From positions 372,001 to 436,000 of the forward strand of contig NZ_JAUTBL010000001.1 in NCBI RefSeq assembly GCF_030819275.1: DNA of 64,000 nt, read 5' to 3'. Shown one piece after another: positions 56,987 to 64,000 of this stretch. The stretch's first letter is position 1; every line of letters begins with the position of its first letter. The translations under genes and the position numbers were made by a program. The notes under the pieces were generated by a model. The model worked only from the letters and a program-made list of their open reading frames with translations, searched no databases and was not told the origin of the DNA. The DNA comes from Agrobacterium larrymoorei (GTDB lineage: Bacteria > Pseudomonadota > Alphaproteobacteria > Rhizobiales > Rhizobiaceae).

Positions 56987-57334
56987 TCAAATCTCCGGGC
57001 AACCGCGCTGGTTTGCGAAGGTGATGGTGTCGGGGCCGCGGCGGGTGTCGCCTTCGACGACCACGCGGCGAGGCGTCATGCGGACCACTTCCGGATCGCG
57101 CAGGCCAGAGGCGCGGGCGGCGGCGCGAGCTTCGCGTTCGCTGCAGCCGGCCATGCGTGGCGGGCCACGGCGGTCCATGTCGCGGCGGTCGCGATCGCGG
57201 TCGCGGATAACCGGACGGACGCCATCTGGGCCGATCCGCAGCTCAACATCCTGCGCCTTTGCAACGGTAGATACGGCTACGCTTGAAACTGCCATAGTAA
57301 TAGCAAGTCCTGCAACTTGAATAATCTTTCGCAT
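56987..57334 (-). CDS. Exported Arg/Asp-rich small protein
   Basis: This 115-residue protein has a signal peptide with cleavage likely at AKA-QDVEL (about residue 27). The mature part contains RIGPDGVRPVIRDRDRDRRD, a run of alternating charges, and two cysteines (MAGCSER and GCPEI) that could form a disulfide. GAGGAGG four bases before the ATG is a strong site. Similar small periplasmic proteins are common in Agrobacterium and Rhizobium, without known function. Confidence 0.8.
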   Translation of the reverse strand: MRKIIQVAGLAITMAVSSVAVSTVAKAQDVELRIGPDGVRPVIRDRDRDRRDMDRRGPPRMAGCSEREARAAARASGLRDPEVVRMTPRRVVVEGDTRRGPDTITFANQRGCPEI

Positions 57335-57443
57335 GTTGCCTCCTCAGTGCCATTACTTCGGCACACGTCAATGTTCACAGCGCTATAACGTCGAGAAGCC
57401 TCACTGGTTCCTTTGCAGTAATCTTGGGATGACAAGCAGATTA

Positions 57444-57472
57444 CAATAAAATGCCCCGCCGAAGCGGGGCAT
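57444..57472 (-). terminator. Terminator of the opp operon
   Basis: Nine-base stem ATGCCCCGC (57451-57459) / GCGGGGCAT (57464-57472) with a tetraloop; the minus strand continues TTTATTG. It lies 35 bases after the ATPase stop. Confidence 0.88.
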
Positions 57473-57507
57473 ATACGATTGATAGTGCGTATTGAGGGAT
57501 CACCACT

Positions 57508-59115
57508 TCAGGCTGCTACATCCGCAGTGAAAGCGGATTTGATCAGCGTCTTGGTGTAGTCGGCAGAAGGCGCGTTGAAGATTGCGTCGGTCTCTCCTTC
57601 TTCCACGATCTTCCCATCCTTCATAACGATCACGTAATCCGAAATCGCCTTGATGACCGAAAGGTCATGGCTGATGAAGATGTAGGAGAGGCCATGCGTC
57701 TTCTGCAATTCGCGCAGCAGATCGATCACCTGGCCCTGCACCGAACGGTCCAGTGCCGAGGTTGGCTCATCGAGAATGACGACATCCGGTTTCAGGATGA
57801 TGGCTCTGGCAATTGCGATACGCTGGCGCTGGCCGCCCGAAAACTCGTGCGGATAGCGATTGCGCGCTGCCGGATCGAGACCCACTTCCTTCAGCGCTTC
57901 GATGGCGCGCTTGTCCCGCTCGGCGCGATTCAATTGCGGCTCGTGGACAAACAGGCCTTCGGTGATGATCTCTCCCACCGTCTGGCGCGGCGAGAGCGAA
58001 CCGTAGGGATCCTGGAACACGAGTTGCAGCCGACGACGTAAGGGGCGCATCGCTTTGCGATCCAGCCCCGTGATCTCCTTCTTCTCGAAGGTAATCCGTC
58101 CCTTGGCATTGGTAAGCCTGAGAAGTGCGCGGCCGAGCGTCGATTTGCCCGAACCGGATTCCCCCACGATGCCAATGGTCTGGCCCTGGCGCAGATTGAT
58201 GTTCACGCCATCGACTGCGCGAAACACACTCGCTTTGGAAAGGAAGCCACCGGGAATGTCGTAATCGACGGTGACGTTCTGGCCGGAGAGCACGACCGGC
58301 GTGCCGTCGGCGACCGGCGGCTTGTGGCCGCTCGGCTCGGCATCCAGCAGCATCTTGGTGTAATCCGCCTGCGGGCGTTCGAAGATGTCCTCCGTCGTGC
58401 CCGCCTCGACCACCTCACCGCGCCGCATCACCGTGACGCGGTCGGCAAAGTGGCGCACCACGCCGAGATCGTGGGTGATCAGCACCACGGCCATGCCGAA
58501 GCGTTGCTGCAGCGACTTCAACAGATCGAGGATCTGCGCCTGGATCGTGACATCCAGTGCGGTGGTCGGCTCATCCGCAATGAGGATATCCGGCTCGTTT
58601 GCCAGCGCCATGGCAATCATGACGCGCTGACGCTGCCCGCCGGAAAGCTCATGCGGGTAGCTGTCGATGCGGCGTTCCGGGTCAGGAATGCCCACAAGCT
58701 TCAGAAGTTCGAGAACACGGGCACGCGCCTCGCTCTTGCTGCCGCCGCGATGATGCAGGATCGGCTCGGCGATCTGCGCCCCGATCCGGTAAAGCGGATC
58801 GAGCGAGGTCATCGGCTCCTGGAAGATCATGGTGATCTTCGCGCCGCGGATGGTGTTGAGTTCATCGACCGGAAGGCCGATCAACTCGCGCCCGCGATAT
58901 TTCGCCGAGCCATTGATGACGCCATTGGAAGCCAGAAGCCCCATGATGCCCATCATCGTCTGGCTCTTGCCGGAGCCGGATTCACCGACCACGGCAAGCG
59001 TCTCACCTTGGCGAACATCAAGATCGATGCCCTTGACGGCATTGACCATGCCGTCCGGCGTGGTGAAGTCCACCTTGAGATTGCGAACCGTCAATATGGT
59101 TTCAGATGTCGTCAT
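57508..59115 (-). CDS. Oligopeptide ABC transporter ATPase, fused OppD-OppF type
   Basis: A single 535-residue chain has two complete ABC cassettes. Each shows Walker A (GESGSGKSQ and GESGSGKST), a signature (LSGGQRQRV and FSGGQRQRI) and Walker B ([12 protein letters not shown] and [12 protein letters not shown]). It powers peptide uptake through the adjacent permeases. The first cassette has Q after the Walker A lysine instead of T/S, as is common in OppD. ATG 59115 is one base after the oppC stop with AAGGA eight bases upstream. Related YejF-type fusions are known. Confidence 0.92.
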   Translation of the reverse strand: MTTSETILTVRNLKVDFTTPDGMVNAVKGIDLDVRQGETLAVVGESGSGKSQTMMGIMGLLASNGVINGSAKYRGRELIGLPVDELNTIRGAKITMIFQEPMTSLDPLYRIGAQIAEPILHHRGGSKSEARARVLELLKLVGIPDPERRIDSYPHELSGGQRQRVMIAMALANEPDILIADEPTTALDVTIQAQILDLLKSLQQRFGMAVVLITHDLGVVRHFADRVTVMRRGEVVEAGTTEDIFERPQADYTKMLLDAEPSGHKPPVADGTPVVLSGQNVTVDYDIPGGFLSKASVFRAVDGVNINLRQGQTIGIVGESGSGKSTLGRALLRLTNAKGRITFEKKEITGLDRKAMRPLRRRLQLVFQDPYGSLSPRQTVGEIITEGLFVHEPQLNRAERDKRAIEALKEVGLDPAARNRYPHEFSGGQRQRIAIARAIILKPDVVILDEPTSALDRSVQGQVIDLLRELQKTHGLSYIFISHDLSVIKAISDYVIVMKDGKIVEEGETDAIFNAPSADYTKTLIKSAFTADVAA

Positions 59116-59116
59116 G

Positions 59117-60247
59117 TCAGCGATCCTTTGGATCGAGTGCGTCACGCAACCCGTCGCCCACGAAGTTGAGCGAGAACAGGGTCAACACGAAGAACAGAGC
59201 CGGGAAGATCAACAGCCAGGGTGCCGACTGCATGTTGTTGGCGCCTTCGGAAATCAGCGCGCCCCAGCTCGTCAACGGCGCCTGCACGCCAAGGCCAAGG
59301 AAGGAGAGGAAGCTTTCTAGCAGGATCACCTTCGGCACCACCACGGTGACGAAAACGACGACCGGGCCAATGGTATTGGGGATGATGTGACGGCGGATGA
59401 TCTGCCAGTCGCTCAAGCCCAGCGCCTGCGCGGCACCGACGAATTCCCGTCTTTTGAGCGCCAGCGTCTGCCCACGCACGATACGCGCCATATCCAGCCA
59501 TTCGACAGCCCCGATCACCAGAAAGATCAGGATGAAGCTTCGGCCGAAGAAGACCACGAGCACGACGACGAGGAAGACGAAGGGCAGCGAATAGAGGATT
59601 TCGACAAAGCGCATCATCACATTGTCGACCCGCCCGCCGATGTAACCGGCGGTCGCACCATAGACGACGCCGATGCCGAGCGACACAAGGCTCGCAAGAA
59701 CACCGACGGCAATCGAGATTTGGCCGCCCAGCATCACGCGCGCCAGCATATCACGTCCGTTGGTATCGGTGCCGAAGAAGAAGTATTCCCGGTTCACCTC
59801 GCCTTCCAGCTTCAGCGTCCGGCCATCATCTTCTGTCGCGACGACCTTGGTGTTTTCGAACTCGTTGGCACGGTCGAAATAGCGCGTCGTGCGCGGATCG
59901 ATGGCGCTGCTGGAGGTCACGGTGGCGGTAAAGGTCTGGCCGCTGACGGCAAATTCCTTCAACTCGACGCGGGCGCGGCTCGCCACACCCTCCACCACCT
60001 CCTGCAGATTGTTCACATCCGGACGGGGCTCCAGGCTTGGCGGCACGGAGACGTAGGAGGAGAACACCTGATCATAGGTGTGGCTCAGGAAATGCGGGCC
60101 GATGAAGGAGAAGAGCGTGATCAGCACCAGCATGACGGAACCCGCCATCGCCGCCTTGTTGCGGCGGAAGCGCATCGTTGCCAGCTGGAACAGGCTTCGG
60201 CTTTGCACCTCGGCTTGGGGTGGAAGATTGGTCGAAATATCAGTCAT
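59117..60247 (-). CDS. Oligopeptide ABC transporter permease, OppC type
   Basis: This 376-residue inner-membrane permease has an N-terminal membrane helix (AAMAGSVMLVLITLFSFIG) and, after a long periplasmic loop, five more. The cytoplasmic EAA loop AAQALGLSDWQIIRRHIIPN contacts the ATPase. FGTDTNGRDMLARVMLGG is the usual start of the permease core. The periplasmic loop of about 100 residues (TYDQVFSSY to NREYFFF) is longer than in E. coli OppC. The start overlaps the end of oppB by eight bases. Confidence 0.9.
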   Translation of the reverse strand: MTDISTNLPPQAEVQSRSLFQLATMRFRRNKAAMAGSVMLVLITLFSFIGPHFLSHTYDQVFSSYVSVPPSLEPRPDVNNLQEVVEGVASRARVELKEFAVSGQTFTATVTSSSAIDPRTTRYFDRANEFENTKVVATEDDGRTLKLEGEVNREYFFFGTDTNGRDMLARVMLGGQISIAVGVLASLVSLGIGVVYGATAGYIGGRVDNVMMRFVEILYSLPFVFLVVVLVVFFGRSFILIFLVIGAVEWLDMARIVRGQTLALKRREFVGAAQALGLSDWQIIRRHIIPNTIGPVVVFVTVVVPKVILLESFLSFLGLGVQAPLTSWGALISEGANNMQSAPWLLIFPALFFVLTLFSLNFVGDGLRDALDPKDR

Positions 60248-61163
60248 GTCGAACCCTCGGATCGAGAAGGCCGTAGAGAATATCGACCACGAGATTGAAG
60301 AGGATGACGAAGATGGCAACGAGAACGACTGTTCCCATGACCAGCGTGTAATCGCGATTGATGGCGCCAAGAACGAAATAACGGCCAACACCTGGAATGG
60401 TGAAGATCGTTTCGATGACGGCAGAACCGGTCAGAAGCGCAGCAGCGCAAGGTGCCAGATAAGAGACGACCGGCAGCATGGCGGCGCGCATCGCATGGAA
60501 AACCACGACGCTTTTTGCCGGAAGGCCATAAGCCTTCGCAGTGCGAATATGGTCCATCCGCAAAGCCTCGATCATCGCACCGCGCGTCAGACGCGCAATC
60601 ACCGCAAGCTGTGGCAGTGCAAGCGCAATCGTCGGCAGGATGAGATAGCGCAGCGATCCATCACCCCAGCTACCGGCAGGCAGCAGGCCAAGGAAGACGG
60701 CAAAGACGAGTGTGAGCACCGGCGCAACGACGAAGTTCGGCACCGTAACACCCACCGTCGAAATCGACATGATGGAGAAATCGAAGGCGCTGTTTTGCCG
60801 AAGGGCCGCGAACGTGCCAGCAAGAACGCCACCGATCAGCGCCAGAAGCAGCGCATAGCAGCCAAGCTCCAGCGAGTAAGGCAGGCCTTTGCCGATCAGC
60901 TGCGCGACGGTGTTATCCTTGTAAATATAGCTCGGACCGAAATCGCCGGTCACCGCATTGCGCAGATAAATCAGATACTGACGCCACAATGGTTCATCCA
61001 GATGATAGGTCCTCATCAGGTTTTCCATCGTTTGTGGCGGCAGGGGCCGTTCAAGGTTGAACGGACCGCCCGGTGCAAAACGCATCAGGAAAAAAGAAAT
61101 GGTGACGACGATAAATAGCGTCGGCACCGCGCTCGCCAGACGGCGCAGAACAAATGAAATCAT
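60240..61163 (-). CDS. Oligopeptide ABC transporter permease, OppB type
   Basis: This 307-residue permease has six predicted helices. The N-terminus ISFVLRRLASAVPTLFIVVTISFFLMR is typical of OppB. The EAA loop is AKAYGLPAKSVVVFHAMRAAMLP, and GSAVIETIFTIPGVGRYFVLGAINRDY is the C-terminal hallmark. It pairs with the OppC-type permease to form the channel. It follows the binding-protein gene after a 58-base gap containing a stable hairpin. Confidence 0.92.
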   Translation of the reverse strand: MISFVLRRLASAVPTLFIVVTISFFLMRFAPGGPFNLERPLPPQTMENLMRTYHLDEPLWRQYLIYLRNAVTGDFGPSYIYKDNTVAQLIGKGLPYSLELGCYALLLALIGGVLAGTFAALRQNSAFDFSIMSISTVGVTVPNFVVAPVLTLVFAVFLGLLPAGSWGDGSLRYLILPTIALALPQLAVIARLTRGAMIEALRMDHIRTAKAYGLPAKSVVVFHAMRAAMLPVVSYLAPCAAALLTGSAVIETIFTIPGVGRYFVLGAINRDYTLVMGTVVLVAIFVILFNLVVDILYGLLDPRVRHD

Positions 61164-61183
61164 GGCTTTTCAGGCTCCGGGCA

Positions 61184-61214
61184 TGGCACGGCGGGGTTAT
61201 CAACCGCCGTGCCA
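61184..61214. other. Intercistronic hairpin between oppA and oppB
   Basis: Perfect eleven-base arms TGGCACGGCGG (61184-61194) and CCGCCGTGCCA (61204-61214), nine-base loop, no T run. Such structures downstream of binding-protein genes often protect the upstream message, giving more binding protein than permease. Confidence 0.6.
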
Positions 61215-61221
61215 GCGCTGC

Positions 61222-62820
61222 TTATTCGGAAACGCTCAGAAAGCGGCTCAAGTGTTCATTGGCGGCATTGTCGTGCCAACCCTTGACGCGATCCGATACC
61301 AGCCAGAGATCGGCCTGGGTCAGAAGCGGTGCCACCGGCTGCTCCTTCATCAGGATGGTTTCAGCCTCATGCAGCAGCTTGGAGCGGGCTGCCGGATCCT
61401 TTTCCTCATAAGACTTCTTCATCAACGCATCATATTCGGCGTTGTTGAACTTGGCGTAGTTGAAGGTCTTGTTGGAGGAAATGGAAAGCGCCAGGAAGTT
61501 TTCAGCATCCGCATAGTCGGCAACCCAGCCAGCACGCGCGACATTGTATTTGCCGCCTTCCTGCAGGTAGCCATAATGCGAGGCGACGTCGAGGTTCACG
61601 AGCGAAACCTTGGCGCCAAAGGTGTTCTTCCACATATCGGCGATGGCGGTTGCCACGCGCTCGTGGTTCGGGTTGGTGTTGTAGCGGATTTCGATGGAGA
61701 GCGGCTTGCCGCCTTCACCGTAACCGGCTTCCTTCATCAGCTTGAGGGCTTCGTCTTCACGGTCAAGCTGGGACATGGTTGCGAAATCGGCCTTGGACGG
61801 CTCGCCGTAGGAGTCCATGCCGGGCGGCACCATGGAGTAGGCCGGAACCTGCGAACCGCTATAGATTTCCTTGGCCAGGAAGTCGCGATCGACAGACATG
61901 GAAAGAGCGCGGCGGACGCGCACGTCGCTATAGGGCGCTTCGCGCGTATCGAAGGTGTAGTAATAGGTCGCAAGGGTTGGCGACACATGAACCTGCTCGC
62001 CATAGGACTTGCGCAGACGATCGAGCTGATCGGCCGAGAAGTTGTAGGCGAGATCCATTTCCTTGGCCTCGAAGCGACGGACCGAGGCGGCCTGGTCGTC
62101 GATCGGGTAGAAGATCACCTTGTCGATCTTCGTATTGGCAGCGTCCCAGAAGTTCGGGTTCTTGACCACCGTCAGGCTGTCGTTCGGCACGTGCGACTGA
62201 AGCGTATAGGCACCGTTGGAGACCATGACGCCTGGCTTGACGAAATCCTTGCCGTTCTTGTCGAAGCTCGCCTTGGAAACAGGCAATGCGGTCTGGTGCG
62301 CGAGAAGCTCGAGGAAGAAGGGCGTCGGGCGCTCGAGCGTGATTTCGAGCGTCTTATCGTCCACCGCCTTCACGCCAAGCTGATCAAGCGGCAATTCGCC
62401 CTTGTTGATCTTTTCGGCATTCTTGATGGGGTAGAGAATATTGGCATATTTGGCTGCCGTCTTCGGGTCCTGAACGCGCTGGTAGGAGAACACGAAGTCT
62501 TCAGCCGTCACCGGCGAACCATCCGACCACTTCGCGTTGTCGCGCAGCTTGAACGTATAGACCGTGCCGTCATCCGACAGCTTCCAGCTTTCCGCCGTGC
62601 CGGGAACGATCTTGCCGGCAGCGTCGTAGATCGTCAGGCCCTCATAGAGATCCTTGAGGATGAAAGCTTCGATATTGATCGAGGTCTGTGCCTGATCGAG
62701 AGTTTGGGGTTCCCCCGGATTACCGCGATGCAGAACGGTTTCAGCAAGAGCGGAACTGGCGCCAATCAGAAGTGAGCCGAGAAGAATTGCGGCTCGCGTT
62801 GTCGTTTTAAACGAAATCAT
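61222..62820 (-). CDS. Oligopeptide ABC transporter substrate-binding protein
   Basis: This 532-residue periplasmic binding protein belongs to the SBP_bac_5 (OppA/DppA) family. The signal peptide ends near SSALA-ETVLHRG. Family segments are GNPGEPQTLDQAQ, LYEGLTIYDAAGKIVPGTAESWKLSDDGTVYTF with KWSDGSPVTAEDF, and DVRVRRALSMSVDRDFL. The ligand is probably a peptide, though family members also bind other solutes. ATG 62820 gives a normal signal; a longer frame from 62883 would add 21 residues. First gene of the operon. Confidence 0.92.
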   Translation of the reverse strand: MISFKTTTRAAILLGSLLIGASSALAETVLHRGNPGEPQTLDQAQTSINIEAFILKDLYEGLTIYDAAGKIVPGTAESWKLSDDGTVYTFKLRDNAKWSDGSPVTAEDFVFSYQRVQDPKTAAKYANILYPIKNAEKINKGELPLDQLGVKAVDDKTLEITLERPTPFFLELLAHQTALPVSKASFDKNGKDFVKPGVMVSNGAYTLQSHVPNDSLTVVKNPNFWDAANTKIDKVIFYPIDDQAASVRRFEAKEMDLAYNFSADQLDRLRKSYGEQVHVSPTLATYYYTFDTREAPYSDVRVRRALSMSVDRDFLAKEIYSGSQVPAYSMVPPGMDSYGEPSKADFATMSQLDREDEALKLMKEAGYGEGGKPLSIEIRYNTNPNHERVATAIADMWKNTFGAKVSLVNLDVASHYGYLQEGGKYNVARAGWVADYADAENFLALSISSNKTFNYAKFNNAEYDALMKKSYEEKDPAARSKLLHEAETILMKEQPVAPLLTQADLWLVSDRVKGWHDNAANEHLSRFLSVSE

Positions 62821-63199
62821 TTTTTTAATGCTCCCAGACAGTTTGAGAGGCCTAAAACAAGGGCAAATTGGCTTGACGCGCAACCCCCAATATTTTCAGC
62901 CACTTCAAGCCTGCCTTTTGAGCAGGCAATACTTATGAATGCGCAACAATGCGGCAAGGCAAAATATCTTGGAAAAATATCGGGATACGCGACGTCGTAA
63001 TCGGTCAAGCTGACTGACAAATTTCGTCTAGATATGGCGTCCGCCTGTGGAAAACGATGAACGGGGAAGCGCAAATAGAGCCCACCTTTTAGAGAATCCT
63101 CTGCCGACAGGCTGATGGGGAAGAGAGTGAAGGGCGCTTGAGCGGCTTTCGTTTTTGGCTAAACTGAAACAAAACGAAAAGATTTTAGGGGGTCATTCA
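62821..63199. promoter_or_regulatory. Divergent promoter region, opp operon and repressor
   Basis: A 379-base non-coding gap between divergent genes. Near the repressor start there is an inverted repeat TTTCGTTTT (63148-63156) / AAAACGAAA (63172-63180), which resembles operators of DeoR/GlpR-type repressors, where TTTCG/CGAAA words recur. Nothing else clear is seen, and whether the repressor also controls opp is not shown. Confidence 0.45.
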
Positions 63200-63997
63200 A
63201 TGTTTTTCAGCGCGCGTCAAACCGAGATCATAGAGCTTGCCAAGTCCGAAGGACGAGTGCTGGTCGAAGACCTCGCGGCACGCTTTTCCGTTACGCCGCA
63301 GACGATCCGCAAGGACTTGAACGAACTCTGCGAAAACAGAACGCTGAATCGCATTCACGGCGGCGCGATTTTCCCGAATGGCACCGAAAATATGCGCTAC
63401 GAGGCGCGCCGTTCGATTGCCGCGAGCGAAAAGCAGGCCATCGGCAAGGCGGCAGCGAACATTATTCCCAACAAGTCCTCCCTCTTCATCAATATCGGCA
63501 CGACGACGGAGGCGGTGGGCGATGCGCTGCTCGATCATCAGGAACTGATGGTCATCACCAATAATATCAATGTCGCAAACCGGCTGCGTATCTTCCCTTC
63601 CATCGAGGTCATTATAGCCGGCGGCGTCGTGCGCGGAACCGATGGCGGCATTGTTGGCGAGGCGGCAGTGGACTTCATTCGTCAGTTCAAGGTGGATTAT
63701 GCGGTGATCGGCGTTTCCGCAATCGATCAGGACGGCGCTCTACTGGACTACGACTTTCGGGAGGTGAAGGTAGCCCAGGCCATCATCGCCAATGCGCGCC
63801 ATGTGATCCTTGCCAGCGACTCAAGCAAATTCGACCGCACAGCCCCCGTCCGTATCGGCCATCTCTCGCAGGTTCAGACCTTCATTACCGACCATTGCCC
63901 GTCGGAATCCATCCGCAACATCTGCCGGGAAGCGGGAGTCGAGCTGATCGAAACAACCCCACGAGAGACAGACATCATAGACGATAGTTTCGTTTGA
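63200..63997 (+). CDS. DeoR/GlpR-family transcriptional repressor
   Basis: This 265-residue repressor has an N-terminal DeoR helix-turn-helix (RQTEIIELAKSEGRVLVEDLAARFSVTPQTIRKDLNEL) and the linker RIHGGAIFP. The sugar-phosphate-binding domain follows, with NIGTTTEAVGDAL as the phosphate loop and ASDSSKFDRTAPV near the end. It resembles glycerol-3-phosphate repressors (GlpR) of rhizobia, but the genes it would control, if glp, lie beyond the right edge. ATG 63200 follows GGGGG by seven bases; an open frame from 63155 adds 15 unlikely residues. Confidence 0.88.
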   Translation: MFFSARQTEIIELAKSEGRVLVEDLAARFSVTPQTIRKDLNELCENRTLNRIHGGAIFPNGTENMRYEARRSIAASEKQAIGKAAANIIPNKSSLFINIGTTTEAVGDALLDHQELMVITNNINVANRLRIFPSIEVIIAGGVVRGTDGGIVGEAAVDFIRQFKVDYAVIGVSAIDQDGALLDYDFREVKVAQAIIANARHVILASDSSKFDRTAPVRIGHLSQVQTFITDHCPSESIRNICREAGVELIETTPRETDIIDDSFV

Positions 63998-64000
63998 CAT

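Noticed and set aside
56777-57286. 169-codon frame on the plus strand
   Set aside because: It begins in the terminator hairpin and runs antisense to the exported Arg/Asp-rich protein gene.
61057-62775. 572-codon open frame on the plus strand
   Set aside because: Antisense to the oligopeptide-binding protein gene; no recognisable features.
1-64000. tRNA, rRNA, CRISPR arrays, insertion sequences, phage genes
   Set aside because: Looked for in all intergenic spaces by eye; no cloverleaf, regular spaced repeat, transposase or integrase was seen.

Overview
The window is a chromosomal segment from an alphaproteobacterium, almost certainly a member of the Rhizobiaceae close to Agrobacterium/Rhizobium. 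The pointers are an ExoR orthologue, a soluble FdsGBACD-type formate dehydrogenase, the run dgt-argS-SPOR-nagZ-scpAB-tatABC-serS-surE-pcm, a B12-dependent class II ribonucleotide reductase, a DUF1476 (ATP synthase zeta-type) protein, and intergenic mosaic repeats of the RIME kind found in rhizobia. Most of the window is dense, conserved, high-GC core genome. No rRNA, tRNA, CRISPR array, transposase or prophage gene was seen.

Layout. 1-8.8 kb (+): the 3' part of a LysR regulator, the formate dehydrogenase operon fdsG-fdsB-fdsA-fdhD-fdsD and an OFA-family (oxalate/formate-type) transporter; together they read as a formate uptake and oxidation module. 8.8-22.8 kb (-): dgt, argS, a very large SPOR-domain envelope protein, nagZ, scpA, scpB, tatA, tatB, tatC, serS, surE, pcm. 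These cover nucleotide control, translation, cell-wall turnover, chromosome segregation, protein export and damage repair, with internal terminators after the SPOR gene and after tatC. 23-24.2 kb (+): erpA and xthA. 24.3-35.9 kb (-): a chemoreceptor, exoR, a FadL-like porin, valS and an AsmA-like giant protein. 36-45 kb (+): a one-cysteine BCP peroxiredoxin, a DUF455 ferritin-like protein, an M23 peptidase, a DEAD-box helicase with a translationally coupled Nudix hydrolase, an orphan periplasmic binding protein, rpe, purB and an RBBP9/YdeN-like hydrolase. 45-49 kb: two mosaic repeats, a DUF1476 gene (-), then purC-purS-[repeat]-purQ, a small lipoprotein and gpt. 49-51 kb: soxR (-) diverging from an FMN reductase gene across a near-perfect SoxR box, and a histidine phosphatase. 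51.6-55.4 kb: nrdJ, preceded by an unusually long non-coding leader carrying an NrdR-like palindrome.

55.45-56.8 kb is the one clearly atypical stretch. It is AT-rich, sits between a strong nrdJ terminator and a second strong terminator, and carries a 56-aa basic protein, a TAATG-coupled 44-codon frame and a 224-aa orphan. It is the best candidate here for acquired or undescribed content. 57-64 kb: an Arg/Asp-rich exported protein, an oligopeptide-type ABC transporter (oppA-oppB-oppC-oppDF, -) and a divergent DeoR/GlpR-type repressor.

The most consequential anomaly elsewhere is in argS. The natural start and the body of the gene lie in different frames, separated at a run of six A (T on the + strand) at 21507-21512, so either one base is extra in the data or expression involves slippage or a TTG restart.
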